This document shows, piece after piece, positions 25,188 to 34,713 of a stretch of DNA of 52,521 nt. The notes under the pieces are model-generated. The model saw nothing but the letters and a program-made list of their open reading frames with translations, made no database searches and had not been told where the DNA came from. The DNA comes from JBBPYR01 sp038199755 (GTDB lineage: Bacteria > Chloroflexota > Ktedonobacteria > Ktedonobacterales > Ktedonobacteraceae), in NCBI GenBank assembly GCA_038199755.1, contig JBBPYR010000031.1:1-52521 (forward strand), written 5' to 3'. Each line of letters opens with the position of its first letter. The stretch's first letter is position 1. The position numbers were made by a program, and so were the translations under genes.

Positions 25188-26903
25188 CTAGGGTATCATC
25201 GTCTTTGCAAGCGCAGTCATTTGTCCATCAAATACACCCATGTATACCTGCTCAACAGTGTACTCTTGCGGTCCTCTTGGATGTATCGTTACCAGGGCCA
25301 GCGTGTTTTGCAGCAAGAGGTCATGGTGAATGCGCCCTTGCTTATGGGCATTTTGCATGGGTAGGACACGTAGGAGCAGACCACCATAAAACAACCATTT
25401 TATCCATGACTGCTGCATAATTATACTTGTGTCACGCTTGTTCAATTTGTTCAGTAATGGTGTACACACTAATTGATACAGGTGCGGCCTGGACTTTCCT
25501 GGCCGTTGTCCGTCCATCGCATACGAGAAATGGACATCACCGGAGAGCAACAAAAAATCTTGCTGGCTTTCGTCCACAATCTGCATCAATTCTTGCCAGG
25601 TTGCTGCAAAGGTCGGCCAGTGGTCAAAACTCGTTTTTAAGGCCATACGCAATTGTAGGTGTGCGAGACGCAAACCAAGCTTGCGCAGAACTGCTGGCCC
25701 ATGCCTCCACAGGCGGACACCCATGATATATTCGGCCAGTCCAATCACAGGCGGTAGCAAGACGGGAACCGACGAGACCAGAATTGAAAGGCCCGTTCTG
25801 CGCATATTTTGCTCTTTTACCCACGCTCTCACCTGCTCCATTTGCTCCTGACCCATAATACGCCCTGTGGCGTAGATAGCCTGTTCGTCATTGCTGAAGA
25901 CAGTAGAGCGATCAGCACGGGCATTCATCACAAAGATGGGTGGTTGTGATGCAATGGTGTAGTGCCACGGCAGATCAATCTGATCATACACCTCCTGCTT
26001 GAGGCAGGCTCGCAACTGCTCTAACACATCCTCTCCATCTTCTCCACTTTCTTCTGCTTGTTGCATAATCGCAAGCAAAGGCGAGTGCTGTGTCTGTGCA
26101 TCTTGAACACTATTGCCCCATCCCTGGTATACCCAGTATGCCACCAATCCATCAATCAGCAACTCCTCGTGTCCTTGCCGAATCATCTCGGCTCGCCATC
26201 GTGGAGAGACGTTCCAGTTATTGGTAATTTCATGATCGTCGAATATCATAAAGGTCGGTATGACCGCCAATGCTTGCCGCACCCCTTTATCCTGTGTCCA
26301 GACATACGCATATAAAGTAGCGAAATCACTGAAATTCTGCGCTCCATCGCGCAATGAGGGATAGGCTGCTTGCAGTTTTGGCGGTGGCCGATCGGCATAA
26401 ATTTGATCCCCAATCAACAAGAGCAGGCGTGGCCAGCCTTCTTCTCGCTGCTGCCGGTGGTGTAGCAACCATTCTCCGAACGCACTCAAGGCATCCTGCT
26501 CTGGCTCACCACTTTTACGGCAAGAGCCATAAGCGATGCGTAACGAGTTGGCAGGCTCGCTATCTCCATCAAACGTGCGAAAGCAAGAAAAATTTGCTAT
26601 AGTATCTTCAGGAAGAGCTTCTGCTGTCGGTCGTGGTGTCTCGTCTTTTTGCTGTTGTACGAGCAACTGATAGCTATACCATGTCGCGGCACGTAGCCCG
26701 CGCAGTTGCGGGGCTGCATAATGTCGTCCACCCACACTGACTGTATGGGTCGTCACTGAGTGCGTTTGGGTGCCGTTCTCACTGGCTGTGTCATCAGCAC
26801 TGGCTTGTAATGTCACCCAACAAGGGCTGGAAAACTCTGCCCAAATGACCACTTGATCCGCGCTCATTGCACGCACAAGAGGCCCTACGAGGAGTTCTAT
26901 CAT
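25188..26903 (-). CDS. PhoD-like phosphatase/phosphodiesterase
   Basis: The 571-residue product has an N-terminal beta-sandwich (residues 1-110) and a PhoD metallophosphatase domain. It carries IAYGSCRKSG, LLLIGDQIYADRPPP (metal Asp and Tyr), FMIFDDHEITNNWN and LLLSGDVHFSYAMD. These match the PhoD active site, which uses iron and calcium. Classic PhoD has a Tat signal; this one has none, so it may act in the cytoplasm or on internal substrates. I chose ATG 26903 because AAAGGAG lies nine bases upstream; the longer frame has no such site. The region upstream carries TGTACAAA repeats. Substrate is unknown. Confidence 0.85.
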   Translation of the reverse strand: MIELLVGPLVRAMSADQVVIWAEFSSPCWVTLQASADDTASENGTQTHSVTTHTVSVGGRHYAAPQLRGLRAATWYSYQLLVQQQKDETPRPTAEALPEDTIANFSCFRTFDGDSEPANSLRIAYGSCRKSGEPEQDALSAFGEWLLHHRQQREEGWPRLLLLIGDQIYADRPPPKLQAAYPSLRDGAQNFSDFATLYAYVWTQDKGVRQALAVIPTFMIFDDHEITNNWNVSPRWRAEMIRQGHEELLIDGLVAYWVYQGWGNSVQDAQTQHSPLLAIMQQAEESGEDGEDVLEQLRACLKQEVYDQIDLPWHYTIASQPPIFVMNARADRSTVFSNDEQAIYATGRIMGQEQMEQVRAWVKEQNMRRTGLSILVSSVPVLLPPVIGLAEYIMGVRLWRHGPAVLRKLGLRLAHLQLRMALKTSFDHWPTFAATWQELMQIVDESQQDFLLLSGDVHFSYAMDGQRPGKSRPHLYQLVCTPLLNKLNKRDTSIIMQQSWIKWLFYGGLLLRVLPMQNAHKQGRIHHDLLLQNTLALVTIHPRGPQEYTVEQVYMGVFDGQMTALAKTMIP

Positions 26904-27374
26904 CGGGACACGCTCCTTTAGCTCTCTATCTAAAATTAGGGGTATTAAGAATATATAGTACCAATTGTACAAAATATACCACTACCATATCTTATGATAA
27001 GCAGGGAAGAAGTTGACCAGTGTGCCGATAGTGTGTAACAATAGCGTAAACTGTACAAATTACACGTTTTAAGTTGAAATAGAGACCCAAATGTACAAAA
27101 GTGGTGAGAACCTCTAGGTACATTTACTGATTTATTGATCTTATGCTTGAGTTTACTTACCTAAAGGCACATAAGTATGGTATACTTTCTAACGATGTGC
27201 TTGAGGTGTAAAATCTTAACGATCATCACGTATGTCATTTGTGCGAACAAAACTGTATAGACTTCATAACAATGTTTCACATATGTTTTTGACAGCATTT
27301 AGGTAAACTTTGCACAGATTCGAGCTTTCTTTCAGTAGCTTAATGATAAACGCATGGGTACAGATAGGAAATAA
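26904..27374. other. Divergent regulatory region with three TGTACAAA copies
   Basis: TGTACAAA occurs at 26966-26973, 27052-27059 and 27092-27099, all on the plus strand, between the phoD-like gene and the histidine kinase. An extended -10 (TGGTATACT, 27178-27186) and a TTGACA at 27290-27295 without a good -10 may serve the kinase gene. No coding frame is convincing. Confidence 0.55.
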
Positions 27375-30308
27375 ATGGAAACAAGCACACATTCATCGCA
27401 ACAGCCTAAAGATACAGGTCGCGCAGAAGAGGTGTTCACTCTTGTTGAGCGTGTTGCCCGTATTGTTTCCACTGTACGCGGAACGAAACCTGACTACGCA
27501 CGCCTCGCGGCTGAGTTAGAGCAGGCAATACCTTTTGATGTTTTTGGTGTGGTCTTGTTACGCCATGATCGTCAAGCTGTCCGTGTGAGTGTGTCGCGAA
27601 GAGGCGAGGATGAAGACGCTGCTTGGACAATCACTCATCATCAACTCCCTTTACAGGCTTCTATGTTGGAAGGCATGCTCCGTGTGCCAACCATGAAAAG
27701 CATCAATGCCCCCGAAGGGCTCAATGGACTACCAGCAGACTGCGGCGATGCGTTAAGCGGATATCCACAATTGCGTTCAGCCTTGATTGCACCTTTGCTG
27801 GTAGAAGAGAGCGAAGATGGGCTAGAAACCTATCCTCATGATGAGGATAGTGCAGCTGCGCCCCGCATCTTAGGCACACTTGAATTGGGGAGTGTTGCCC
27901 TTCATACCTACGACGACAAGACCGTGCAACGGCTCATACAGGCTGTTGCCCATGTGTTAGCTACGGCTATTGAGCGCTCTCAATTGGGCGGCAGCGCAGA
28001 GATACAAAATCGGCAGCGCCAGGTACTGAAAAGTGTTTCTACCGCCCTTGCTTCAAAAGTAGATATCTCCACTATTTTACAACAGATTGTCTCAGGGGTT
28101 GAGCAGGCACTTGGTGTCGCCTCTGCTATCATGCTGCTTGATTTGCATAAAGGCACAGTGCGTCTAGAGGCATACGCGGGGTTTGATGGTTCCTCGTTTT
28201 CTCAGCACTTTGCGCAAGGTATTGCCGTAGTTGATGAATCTATAGCAGGCTATACTGTTAGGAGACGCCAGCCTGTATTTTCAGCCGATATCGCCGTGGA
28301 TGAACGTTTTCCGCTTGACTATCCACTCTATCAGCTGTATGGAGTACACTCTATTTATTGCTATCCTCTCATGACCGGTGTTACTGTGTACGGTGTCCTC
28401 GTGCTCTATTCGCCAGAACCAGGCGGCTTTACACCTCTCAAAGTGGATATTCTCTCTCTTTTTGCAAGTCAGGCCACCATCGCTGTTCATAATGATATGC
28501 TACTGCAATCAGCGCGTCAGCGGAGCCACCTACAAGAAGCCATTGAGCAGCTTGAACGTGCGCATGTGCAAGCCAGCGTTTCCGATCAGCCGCAGATACT
28601 AGAACAGGAGCTCGCTGAAGAATATCAACTCTTGACGCATGTGCGTGAAGAGGCACAACGCACCTTTGGCGTTAGCTTTAGCACGCTGCTTCGCTTCATA
28701 AGTGAGCATCTCCTGACACAAAACGAGCGTAACTTACAGACCGTATTGCAATATAACTGGGAAACACCCGCGCAGACTGCTATAACAGGGCCTGAAGATG
28801 AAAGCAATAGCAGTATTTCACCTGTTACTAGTGCTCCGTCTTCAATGCAGGCCACTGACACCAATCCGCTTCCGCCACCGCTAACACAAGGCCCATTCAC
28901 TGACACTCTGGCATTGCTGAATCGGACCGCCGAGGCTGCCTTAATGCGTTCGGGTATGTTGGGAGAATTGGGTGGCTTGCTGATGCACCTGCGAGAATCC
29001 ATCAACAGCGTACGTGATGTCTGGTTTGTCGTGGACAGAGAAGGCTTGTGTGTGTATATGAATCCAGCTGCCGAGTCACTCTGTAAGCTACGCATGGAAG
29101 ATGTTATCGGCCTCACGCTTGAGCAGATTTTTGCCCTCTTGTTTCCGCGGATGCGTAACGCCGATGAAGTACGCCTCTACCTGCAAGATTTCACCGAAGG
29201 CAACACCCACAGCCAGCGTTTGCGCTGTGTGTTGGCCATGGAGCCTATTCATCTTCCTTCTTTTGACACAGAGCTTTCTGACGAACAGAGCCAGCATGCC
29301 ACCCACCAACAGCCGCGATATCGTGTACAGCCGGAGAGCGCGCCCTCTGATTATCATTATCAGCTCGTGCGTTATCCTCTGCACAATCAACACGAACAAC
29401 TTGTTGGCAATGCGCTCCAGATGCTTGATGTCACTGAACAGGTGCGCGATGAAAAGAATCGCTCTGCCTTGCTTTCCTCGATGTCGCACGATCTGCGCAC
29501 ACCGTTAACCACTATCAAGGCCGCGGTTACAGGTCTATTGCAGCCAGGGGTTTCATGGGATACGCAAGAATTGCGTGCCATCCTAGAGGACATAGATACT
29601 GAAGCAGATCATTTAACCGTACTCGTAACGGCTGTGATTGAACTTTCACGTATCGAGATGGGCGCCTTAACCCTGAAAAAAGAATGGTGTGATATTGCGG
29701 AGGTGATCTACGGAGCCATCGCTAAAGCAGAACGTGTCCTCGCTGGTCACCCAGTGCAGGTACGTTTGGCTCCTTTGTTGCCGCTCGTATATGTTGACCA
29801 TGTACAAATGAACCGTGTTGTGTATAATCTACTTGAAAATGCCGCACGGCATAGCCCAGAGCATGCCGAGATTGTCGTCAACGTAGACACCGTGACGCAG
29901 CAGTTGCAAGGGCAGCGTGAGCGGCAGTCGGTGCGTGTCCAGGTGATCGATCATGGGGTTGGTATTCCTGAGCATGAACGTGAACGCATCTTTAAATCAT
30001 TTTATGGCTTACGTTCACATGGCAGTGGGCTAGGTTTGGCAATCTGTAAAGGCATTATCGACGCGCACCAGGGGCATCTCTGGGTTGAGGGGCTTGACAT
30101 AAATGGAACATTAGACGAAAATCGCTTAGGCATCTACAAAGAGAAAGCAGGAGCAGGAGCAGTTGCCGAAGAGGACATCGTTGCTCGTATCACAAGAAAA
30201 CTGATACAACAGAAATCTCAGGCGGAGGGTGCTTGCTTTGTCTTTACCTTACCAACATATTCTGTGAGTTCTGTCCGTGATGAAGAGTCGCTCACGTTGG
30301 AGGGGTAA
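27375..30308 (+). CDS. Soluble GAF-GAF-PAS sensor histidine kinase
   Basis: The 977-residue protein has no membrane helix. Domains in order are a GAF-like domain (about 20-200), a second GAF (215-375), a coiled linker, a PAS domain (540-660) and HisKA with SMSHDLRTPLT (His near 705). The HATPase domain follows, with NLLENAARHSPEHAE (N box near 818), DHGVGIPEHERERIF and GSGLGLAICKGI. The ATPase order and the SHDLRTPLT box resemble KdpD-type kinases. An insertion of about 45 residues lies between HLWVEG and the last strand GACFVFTLP. ATG 27375 follows AGGA. The partner regulator starts 2 bp after the stop, so they are one operon. The signal is unknown; GAF and PAS suggest a small ligand or redox. 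Confidence 0.92.
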   Translation: METSTHSSQQPKDTGRAEEVFTLVERVARIVSTVRGTKPDYARLAAELEQAIPFDVFGVVLLRHDRQAVRVSVSRRGEDEDAAWTITHHQLPLQASMLEGMLRVPTMKSINAPEGLNGLPADCGDALSGYPQLRSALIAPLLVEESEDGLETYPHDEDSAAAPRILGTLELGSVALHTYDDKTVQRLIQAVAHVLATAIERSQLGGSAEIQNRQRQVLKSVSTALASKVDISTILQQIVSGVEQALGVASAIMLLDLHKGTVRLEAYAGFDGSSFSQHFAQGIAVVDESIAGYTVRRRQPVFSADIAVDERFPLDYPLYQLYGVHSIYCYPLMTGVTVYGVLVLYSPEPGGFTPLKVDILSLFASQATIAVHNDMLLQSARQRSHLQEAIEQLERAHVQASVSDQPQILEQELAEEYQLLTHVREEAQRTFGVSFSTLLRFISEHLLTQNERNLQTVLQYNWETPAQTAITGPEDESNSSISPVTSAPSSMQATDTNPLPPPLTQGPFTDTLALLNRTAEAALMRSGMLGELGGLLMHLRESINSVRDVWFVVDREGLCVYMNPAAESLCKLRMEDVIGLTLEQIFALLFPRMRNADEVRLYLQDFTEGNTHSQRLRCVLAMEPIHLPSFDTELSDEQSQHATHQQPRYRVQPESAPSDYHYQLVRYPLHNQHEQLVGNALQMLDVTEQVRDEKNRSALLSSMSHDLRTPLTTIKAAVTGLLQPGVSWDTQELRAILEDIDTEADHLTVLVTAVIELSRIEMGALTLKKEWCDIAEVIYGAIAKAERVLAGHPVQVRLAPLLPLVYVDHVQMNRVVYNLLENAARHSPEHAEIVVNVDTVTQQLQGQRERQSVRVQVIDHGVGIPEHERERIFKSFYGLRSHGSGLGLAICKGIIDAHQGHLWVEGLDINGTLDENRLGIYKEKAGAGAVAEEDIVARITRKLIQQKSQAEGACFVFTLPTYSVSSVRDEESLTLEG

Positions 30309-30310
30309 CT

Positions 30311-31024
30311 ATGAAAGTAAAAGGGAAACGTATTCTTGTGGTTGATGATGAATTACCGATTCAACGTATTTTACGCAAAAATCTTACGGTAGAGGGGTAT
30401 GATGTGCTTGTTGCTTCAGACGGCAAACAGGCCATTGAAATGGCGCGCCTGCATCAGCCAGATCTTATTTTGCTTGATCTCCACCTCCCCGGTGAGGTAG
30501 ATGGTTTGGGCGTCTGTCTGCAGGTGCGACAATGGACGCAAACGCCCATTATCGTTCTCTCCGCCATCACTGAGGAGCGACAAAAAGTGCGTGCGCTTGA
30601 TCTGGGTGCCGATGATTACCTGACCAAGCCCTTTGGCAACGAAGAGCTGCAAGCCCGCGTGCGCGCTTGTTTGCGGCGGGCCATGACCAATACCGATGGC
30701 GATGGACCCGAAGTGCTCTATAGCGATGATGGCTATCTCAACATGAATGTTGCCAGTCGTCAGGTGCGGGCAGGCGATCAAGAGGTGCGTTTAACACCAA
30801 CTGAATTTGAACTGTTGCGACAATTGATGTTATATGCAGGGAAGGTGCTCACGCACCGTTCTTTATTAAGAGCGGTCTGGGGACCTGAGTATGGAGAAGA
30901 AGCAGACTACTTACGGGTCTATGTGAGACAATTGCGCTTAAAAATAGAAAAGGAACCATCACGACCACGCTATATTATTACCGAACCAGGCATCGGTTAC
31001 GTTTTTCGTTCAGAAAACGACTGA
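30311..31024 (+). CDS. OmpR/KdpE-type response regulator
   Basis: The 237-residue protein has a receiver domain with acidic pair VDDE, phospho-acceptor Asp in LILLDLHLPG (about residue 56), Thr/Ser in IVLSAIT and Lys in LTKPFG. A winged-helix DNA-binding domain follows, with LTPTEFELLRQL, VLTHRSLLRAVWG and DYLRVYVRQLRLKIE. The end ITEPGIGYVFRS is typical. It is KdpE-like in sequence style, but no kdpFABC genes are visible. It directly follows its kinase (2-bp gap) with GAGGGG as ribosome site. Confidence 0.93.
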   Translation: MKVKGKRILVVDDELPIQRILRKNLTVEGYDVLVASDGKQAIEMARLHQPDLILLDLHLPGEVDGLGVCLQVRQWTQTPIIVLSAITEERQKVRALDLGADDYLTKPFGNEELQARVRACLRRAMTNTDGDGPEVLYSDDGYLNMNVASRQVRAGDQEVRLTPTEFELLRQLMLYAGKVLTHRSLLRAVWGPEYGEEADYLRVYVRQLRLKIEKEPSRPRYIITEPGIGYVFRSEND

Positions 31025-31343
31025 TAAAAAATTAACGTGGTTTTTATAGTCATTCTCGGGTTTTTCGCATACACTAGGGATAGTGCAGAGTATACCTATC
31101 ATTCTATAGGTTAAAAGTACTATCTGCTTGCTCGCTTCCTCTCTAGAAACGCTAAAGTAAGGAAGCGTGGTAAAGTAACGTATAGAGACAATGGAAGATA
31201 GTGGAGATGTAGTTGGAAGGGTGGAAGTGCCTCTGTGAGGGTATTGTATAGAATCCTACCTGTGATGTACTATTGCATAGCAGGGGTGGCATTCTGACTA
31301 CGACACAGTAACTTCGCAAACTTTTCTGGTAAAGGAACAAATA
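31025..31343. other. Intergenic region before the chemosensory operon
   Basis: An AT-rich inverted repeat (31019-31030 with 31041-31051, T5 in the right arm) may end the two-component transcript. A second inverted repeat, CGCTTCCT/AGGAAGCG, lies at 31133-31140 and 31160-31167. I see no consensus promoter, although the chemosensory operon must start here. Confidence 0.5.
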
Positions 31344-32759
31344 ATGGAGCAGCAAGATCGCATAATGGATGGAGACCTACAGACGTTAGGTCTTCAGTCT
31401 ATTCTCAAAATGCTCGCACTTAGTGGAAAGACAGGCAAGTTATTTGTGCATTCAGGGCCTGAAACTCTCTCAATTAGTCTGGATAAAGGTCAGATTGTCG
31501 CGCTACATGAAGAGGGCGTCGTACAACCGGACATTTTGAGCATGTTGTGCCTTGTTCATAAGTTGGACCCTCCCAGAGCGCAGATGATTCGTGAATTGGC
31601 TCAAGGTGATATGCATTTGGCTCTCATGATGCTCGTGGAACGCGGGTGGATGAGCCGTGCCGAGATGCAGCAACGCTTAGAATTCGTCGTCACGCAATCG
31701 ATCTGCCATGCTTTACGTTGGGTAAATGGTCGTTTTGCTTTTCATCGTCATATGGTTCCAATTGGCGGACAATTAAAACCTCTGGATGTGGATTCTGTTC
31801 TGCTCGAAGCTTTGCGTCAGGCTGACGAGTGGGAAGAGATTGCCAAAGAAGGCGTTACCCATTTAACCCGCATGACGGTCGCACGCTGGTTGCCCGAAGT
31901 GAGTAAGGACGTCCGCAGTTTGAGCTTGAGTCAGGAGAGCTTGCATGTGCTCTATCTTTCCAACGGAGAGGTGCCGTTACAATCAGTTGCCTTGGTTTTG
32001 ATGATGCCCGAGGCCCGTGTGGCGCGCTTAATGGCACAACTGCTCGACCTGCATTTGATTGAAATTGTCAACACCGCCCTTGAAACAGAGTTGCAGCAGG
32101 ATCTGGCAAATATCATCATCAGGTGTCAACACGCCTTAGCCAGCCAGAAAAAAGGTGTTACACCGGAGCTGCACCTACTTAACCTTATCAATACCTTTTC
32201 AGAATGTATCAACGGCTTACTCTTCCATCATGGAAGATATGCACGCGTGATGCGAGGGCGTGGACAAGTCCAGCCAGTAGAAGTTGCGCACTATCTTGAG
32301 CGTCGTTTTGCTCAACCGTTGCAGATGTTAACGAATCACCAGTTTTCTATTTTAGAGACCGCAAGCTTTGTCAACGGGCGTCTTGATTGTAGCGATATTT
32401 TAACGCTTAACAAGGTTGTAAAGGGTGAGCAACTCGAGGAGTTTTATTGGGAAGCAGTCCAAGGGCTGGCCTCCTACTTGCGCATTGTCTTCGATGGCTT
32501 GCTGCGTGACGAGGTGGGGAATTCGCATACAGGCCGCCATCTCAATATGGCCTGGAAGGTGTTCCTCACGGAAATCGATCGTGAAATGGAGCAATATCAG
32601 CTCTATCGTGCTCATCGTAACGCACAACAGGCCCGTGGCCGTGAGCCTACTCAGGCACCCGCGCTTGGCTTTATGCAGCGAAATCCCACTACTAATACCC
32701 GTGGTGAGGGGGCACCCGTATATCCGCAGCCACCTGAGTCGCACAGGCAAATGCTATAA
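31344..32759 (+). CDS. PATAN (DUF4388) domain protein, PatA/PixG-like without receiver
   Basis: The 471-residue product starts with a PATAN/DUF4388 domain: MDGDLQTLGLQSILKMLALSGKTG, the strand KLFVHSGPETLSISLDKGQIVAL, and an extended helical part. Residues 190-260 look like a winged-helix module (VPLQSVALVLMMPEARVARLMAQL). A helical C-terminal domain follows and ends in a Pro-rich tail. In PatA and PixG the PATAN domain is joined to a C-terminal receiver. Here no receiver is present, but the next gene encodes one. ATG 31344 follows AAAGGAAC. It is the first gene of the chemosensory operon and probably an output or adaptor protein. Confidence 0.85.
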   Translation: MEQQDRIMDGDLQTLGLQSILKMLALSGKTGKLFVHSGPETLSISLDKGQIVALHEEGVVQPDILSMLCLVHKLDPPRAQMIRELAQGDMHLALMMLVERGWMSRAEMQQRLEFVVTQSICHALRWVNGRFAFHRHMVPIGGQLKPLDVDSVLLEALRQADEWEEIAKEGVTHLTRMTVARWLPEVSKDVRSLSLSQESLHVLYLSNGEVPLQSVALVLMMPEARVARLMAQLLDLHLIEIVNTALETELQQDLANIIIRCQHALASQKKGVTPELHLLNLINTFSECINGLLFHHGRYARVMRGRGQVQPVEVAHYLERRFAQPLQMLTNHQFSILETASFVNGRLDCSDILTLNKVVKGEQLEEFYWEAVQGLASYLRIVFDGLLRDEVGNSHTGRHLNMAWKVFLTEIDREMEQYQLYRAHRNAQQARGREPTQAPALGFMQRNPTTNTRGEGAPVYPQPPESHRQML

Positions 32760-32892
32760 GTCAGTCTCGTTTCTTCTCGACCAGCAATGAGATGTCCCAT
32801 TCATATTTCCCATCAGGGAAAGGAAAGAAAGGAGTGGCGGCAAGATTTCGCTCTGCCATGGGCAGATGTGAAACGTGCCGTAAAGTACGCAC

Positions 32893-33327
32893 ATGATAGA
32901 ACCAACGGTGCTAGTGGTAGATGATAGTCCAACTGTACGCAAAATCGTGCAGATGACGCTACAACGTGAGCATATTAAAGTGATTACTGCCAGCGATGGC
33001 CTGAGCGCACTTTCGGCTGTTGCGGATGAAATGCCCGCCCTTATTTTGCTTGATATTCAGTTGCCGCGTATGGATGGGTACCATATTTGCCAGATAATTC
33101 GTAAAAGCTTGCAGTTTCGACAAATACCCATTATCATGCTGAGTGGGAAGGATGGGTTGTTTGACAAGATGCGTGGGCGATTAGCAGGCTCAACTGAATA
33201 TTTGACTAAACCATTTGACTCCGTTGAATTGGTGCAGACAGTCAAAAAACATCTTGTAAATTGGCAGGAGCGTATCCCTGCTCAGCAAGAGAGGGGAATG
33301 CGGCCTCGTATCCGTTATCGAGGGTAG
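32893..33327 (+). CDS. Single-domain response regulator (receiver 1)
   Basis: The 144-residue protein is one receiver domain with a short basic tail. It has VVDDSPTVRKIV (acidic pair), the phospho-acceptor Asp in LILLDIQLPRMDGY (about residue 55), Ser in IIMLSGKDG and Lys in LTKPFDS. Its closest look is to PilG/PixH-type regulators with DDSPTVRK. Lying directly after the PATAN gene, it may supply the receiver that PatA-type proteins carry in cis. It has no DNA-binding domain, so it signals by protein contact. ATG 32893 has only a weak ribosome site. Confidence 0.9.
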   Translation: MIEPTVLVVDDSPTVRKIVQMTLQREHIKVITASDGLSALSAVADEMPALILLDIQLPRMDGYHICQIIRKSLQFRQIPIIMLSGKDGLFDKMRGRLAGSTEYLTKPFDSVELVQTVKKHLVNWQERIPAQQERGMRPRIRYRG

Positions 33328-33483
33328 ATGGGTTGGGTGTTATGCCCATCCCTCTTCGCGTGCGTACTTCCTATTGGCTTTATAATTCATAATCTAGACT
33401 ACCTCAGTAAAACAGTGTGTTAGTTTAATCAGAAACGTATACATCAGACTATCTAGTAACTTACTAGGAAAGGTATAAATCGG

Positions 33484-33849
33484 ATGCCCGGACAGAAAAT
33501 ACTTGTCGTCGATGATAGTTGGACAGAGTTGACCATGATTGCGACTCCCCTGCGAAATAGTGGCTTTGAAGTCGTAACAGCTGTCGATGGTGATGAAGCT
33601 GTCGAAAAGGTGCTCAAAGAGCGACCCCAGTGTATCGTGTTGGATGTGGTATTGCCCAAACAAAATGGCTTTCAGCTGTGTCGTAAATTGAAAAACTCGG
33701 AGATTAGCCGCCATATTCCCATCATCTTACTTACCAGTAAGAATACGCCCCTCGATAAATCCTGGGGGCTACGGCAGGGTGCTGATCTCTATGTGACCAA
33801 ACCTTTTAATGCTGATGAACTAGTGGCCAGTGTGCGTAGCCTCGTCTAA
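33484..33849 (+). CDS. Single-domain response regulator (receiver 2, CheY/PilH-like)
   Basis: This 121-residue receiver has VVDDSWTELTM, Asp in CIVLDVVLPKQNGFQ (about residue 54), Thr/Ser in IILLTSKN and Lys in VTKPFNA. It differs from the receiver before it in the helix-1 motif and the Asp-loop. The pair therefore parallels the two-regulator arrangement of PilG/PilH and PixG/PixH. ATG 33484 follows GGAAAGG. The 156-bp gap before it could hold an internal promoter, but none is clear. Confidence 0.9.
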   Translation: MPGQKILVVDDSWTELTMIATPLRNSGFEVVTAVDGDEAVEKVLKERPQCIVLDVVLPKQNGFQLCRKLKNSEISRHIPIILLTSKNTPLDKSWGLRQGADLYVTKPFNADELVASVRSLV

Positions 33850-33888
33850 GCATGCACCTTTGCCTTATCCAAGTATGGGAGCCTTCTT

Positions 33889-34515
33889 ATGGCCAGTGAC
33901 AATCTAAGAGCATTACAGAATGAAGCCCTTGCCGCTATGCAACAGCAACCAAATTCACAGTCGCCTGTTGTTGCTGCCTTGCAAATGCAATTGGCGCAAA
34001 TGTCACGAGACAATACTGATGCCGATATGAAGAGTACACCAACGGTTGTTGGTGAGCAGTATCTCGTCTTCTCTTTGCGCGATCGCGAATTTGCTGTCAA
34101 AGCGGAATTGGTGCAAGGGGTAGAGCGTCTTACTGATCTCACCCCCGTTCCCAATGTGGTTCCCTGGATAAAAGGTGTCATAAATTTACGTGGGTCTATC
34201 ACCTCTGTTGTAGACCTGCGTTTATTTCTGGGGTTAGAGCCGCTTGCTTATGGCGCACGTACACGCTTGCTCTCGCTACAATTCAATGAGATGGTGATTT
34301 GTCTGATCGTTGATGGTGTAAGCGAGATGCTGCCCATTCCCGCAGCGGCCATCGCGAGTGGTGGGGCAAATACACGCCAAACGACGATTCCATCCTGGAT
34401 GGCCTCGTTCGTGGCTGGCAGTGCATTACTCGCCAATCGCATGATAGTACTTTTAGATGTAGAACGTTTACTCTTTTCTGAAAAAATGCAACACTATGAT
34501 CTACAGGGTGTTTAG
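33889..34515 (+). CDS. CheW/PilI-type adaptor
   Basis: The 208-residue protein has a polar N-terminal tail of about 60 residues and then a CheW domain: EQYLVFSLRDREFAVKAELV, VPNVVPWIKGVINLRGSITSVVDLR (the core motif) and VICLIVDGVSEML. CheW-type proteins couple receptors to CheA in the receptor array. The tail is longer than in typical CheW. It lies between the second receiver and the receptor gene, the order found in pix-type operons. ATG 33889 follows GGGAG. Confidence 0.92.
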   Translation: MASDNLRALQNEALAAMQQQPNSQSPVVAALQMQLAQMSRDNTDADMKSTPTVVGEQYLVFSLRDREFAVKAELVQGVERLTDLTPVPNVVPWIKGVINLRGSITSVVDLRLFLGLEPLAYGARTRLLSLQFNEMVICLIVDGVSEMLPIPAAAIASGGANTRQTTIPSWMASFVAGSALLANRMIVLLDVERLLFSEKMQHYDLQGV

Positions 34516-34519
34516 CTGT

Positions 34520-34593
34520 AGGGGCCAGATTTATCGCGCCCCTCTCTTGTAGATTGTAGCTGTAGAGGGGCGAGATTTATCGCGCCCCTCTCC
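34520..34593. repeat. Two palindromic GGGGCG...CGCCCC units
   Basis: The motif GATTTATCGCGCCCCTCTC occurs twice (about 34529 and 34575), each preceded by a GGGGC-type arm. The second is a perfect 9-bp inverted repeat (34564-34572 with 34583-34591). It is REP-like and lies between the cheW-like and receptor genes. Confidence 0.65.
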
Positions 34594-34713
34594 GAAGACC
34601 CAGAATGGGGAATGTTGTAGACTATTCAGATGCGTTATCATTTCCTCGTTTGCGGTCAAGCACACTTATGATGACGTATAAGCCATATTTTTGCTAACAG
34701 GAGGGCCTGGTAC

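Noticed and set aside
30311..31024. kdp potassium operon
   Set aside because: The kinase and regulator look KdpD/E-like, but no kdpFABC genes are present and the kinase lacks the KdpD N-terminal domain and membrane helices.
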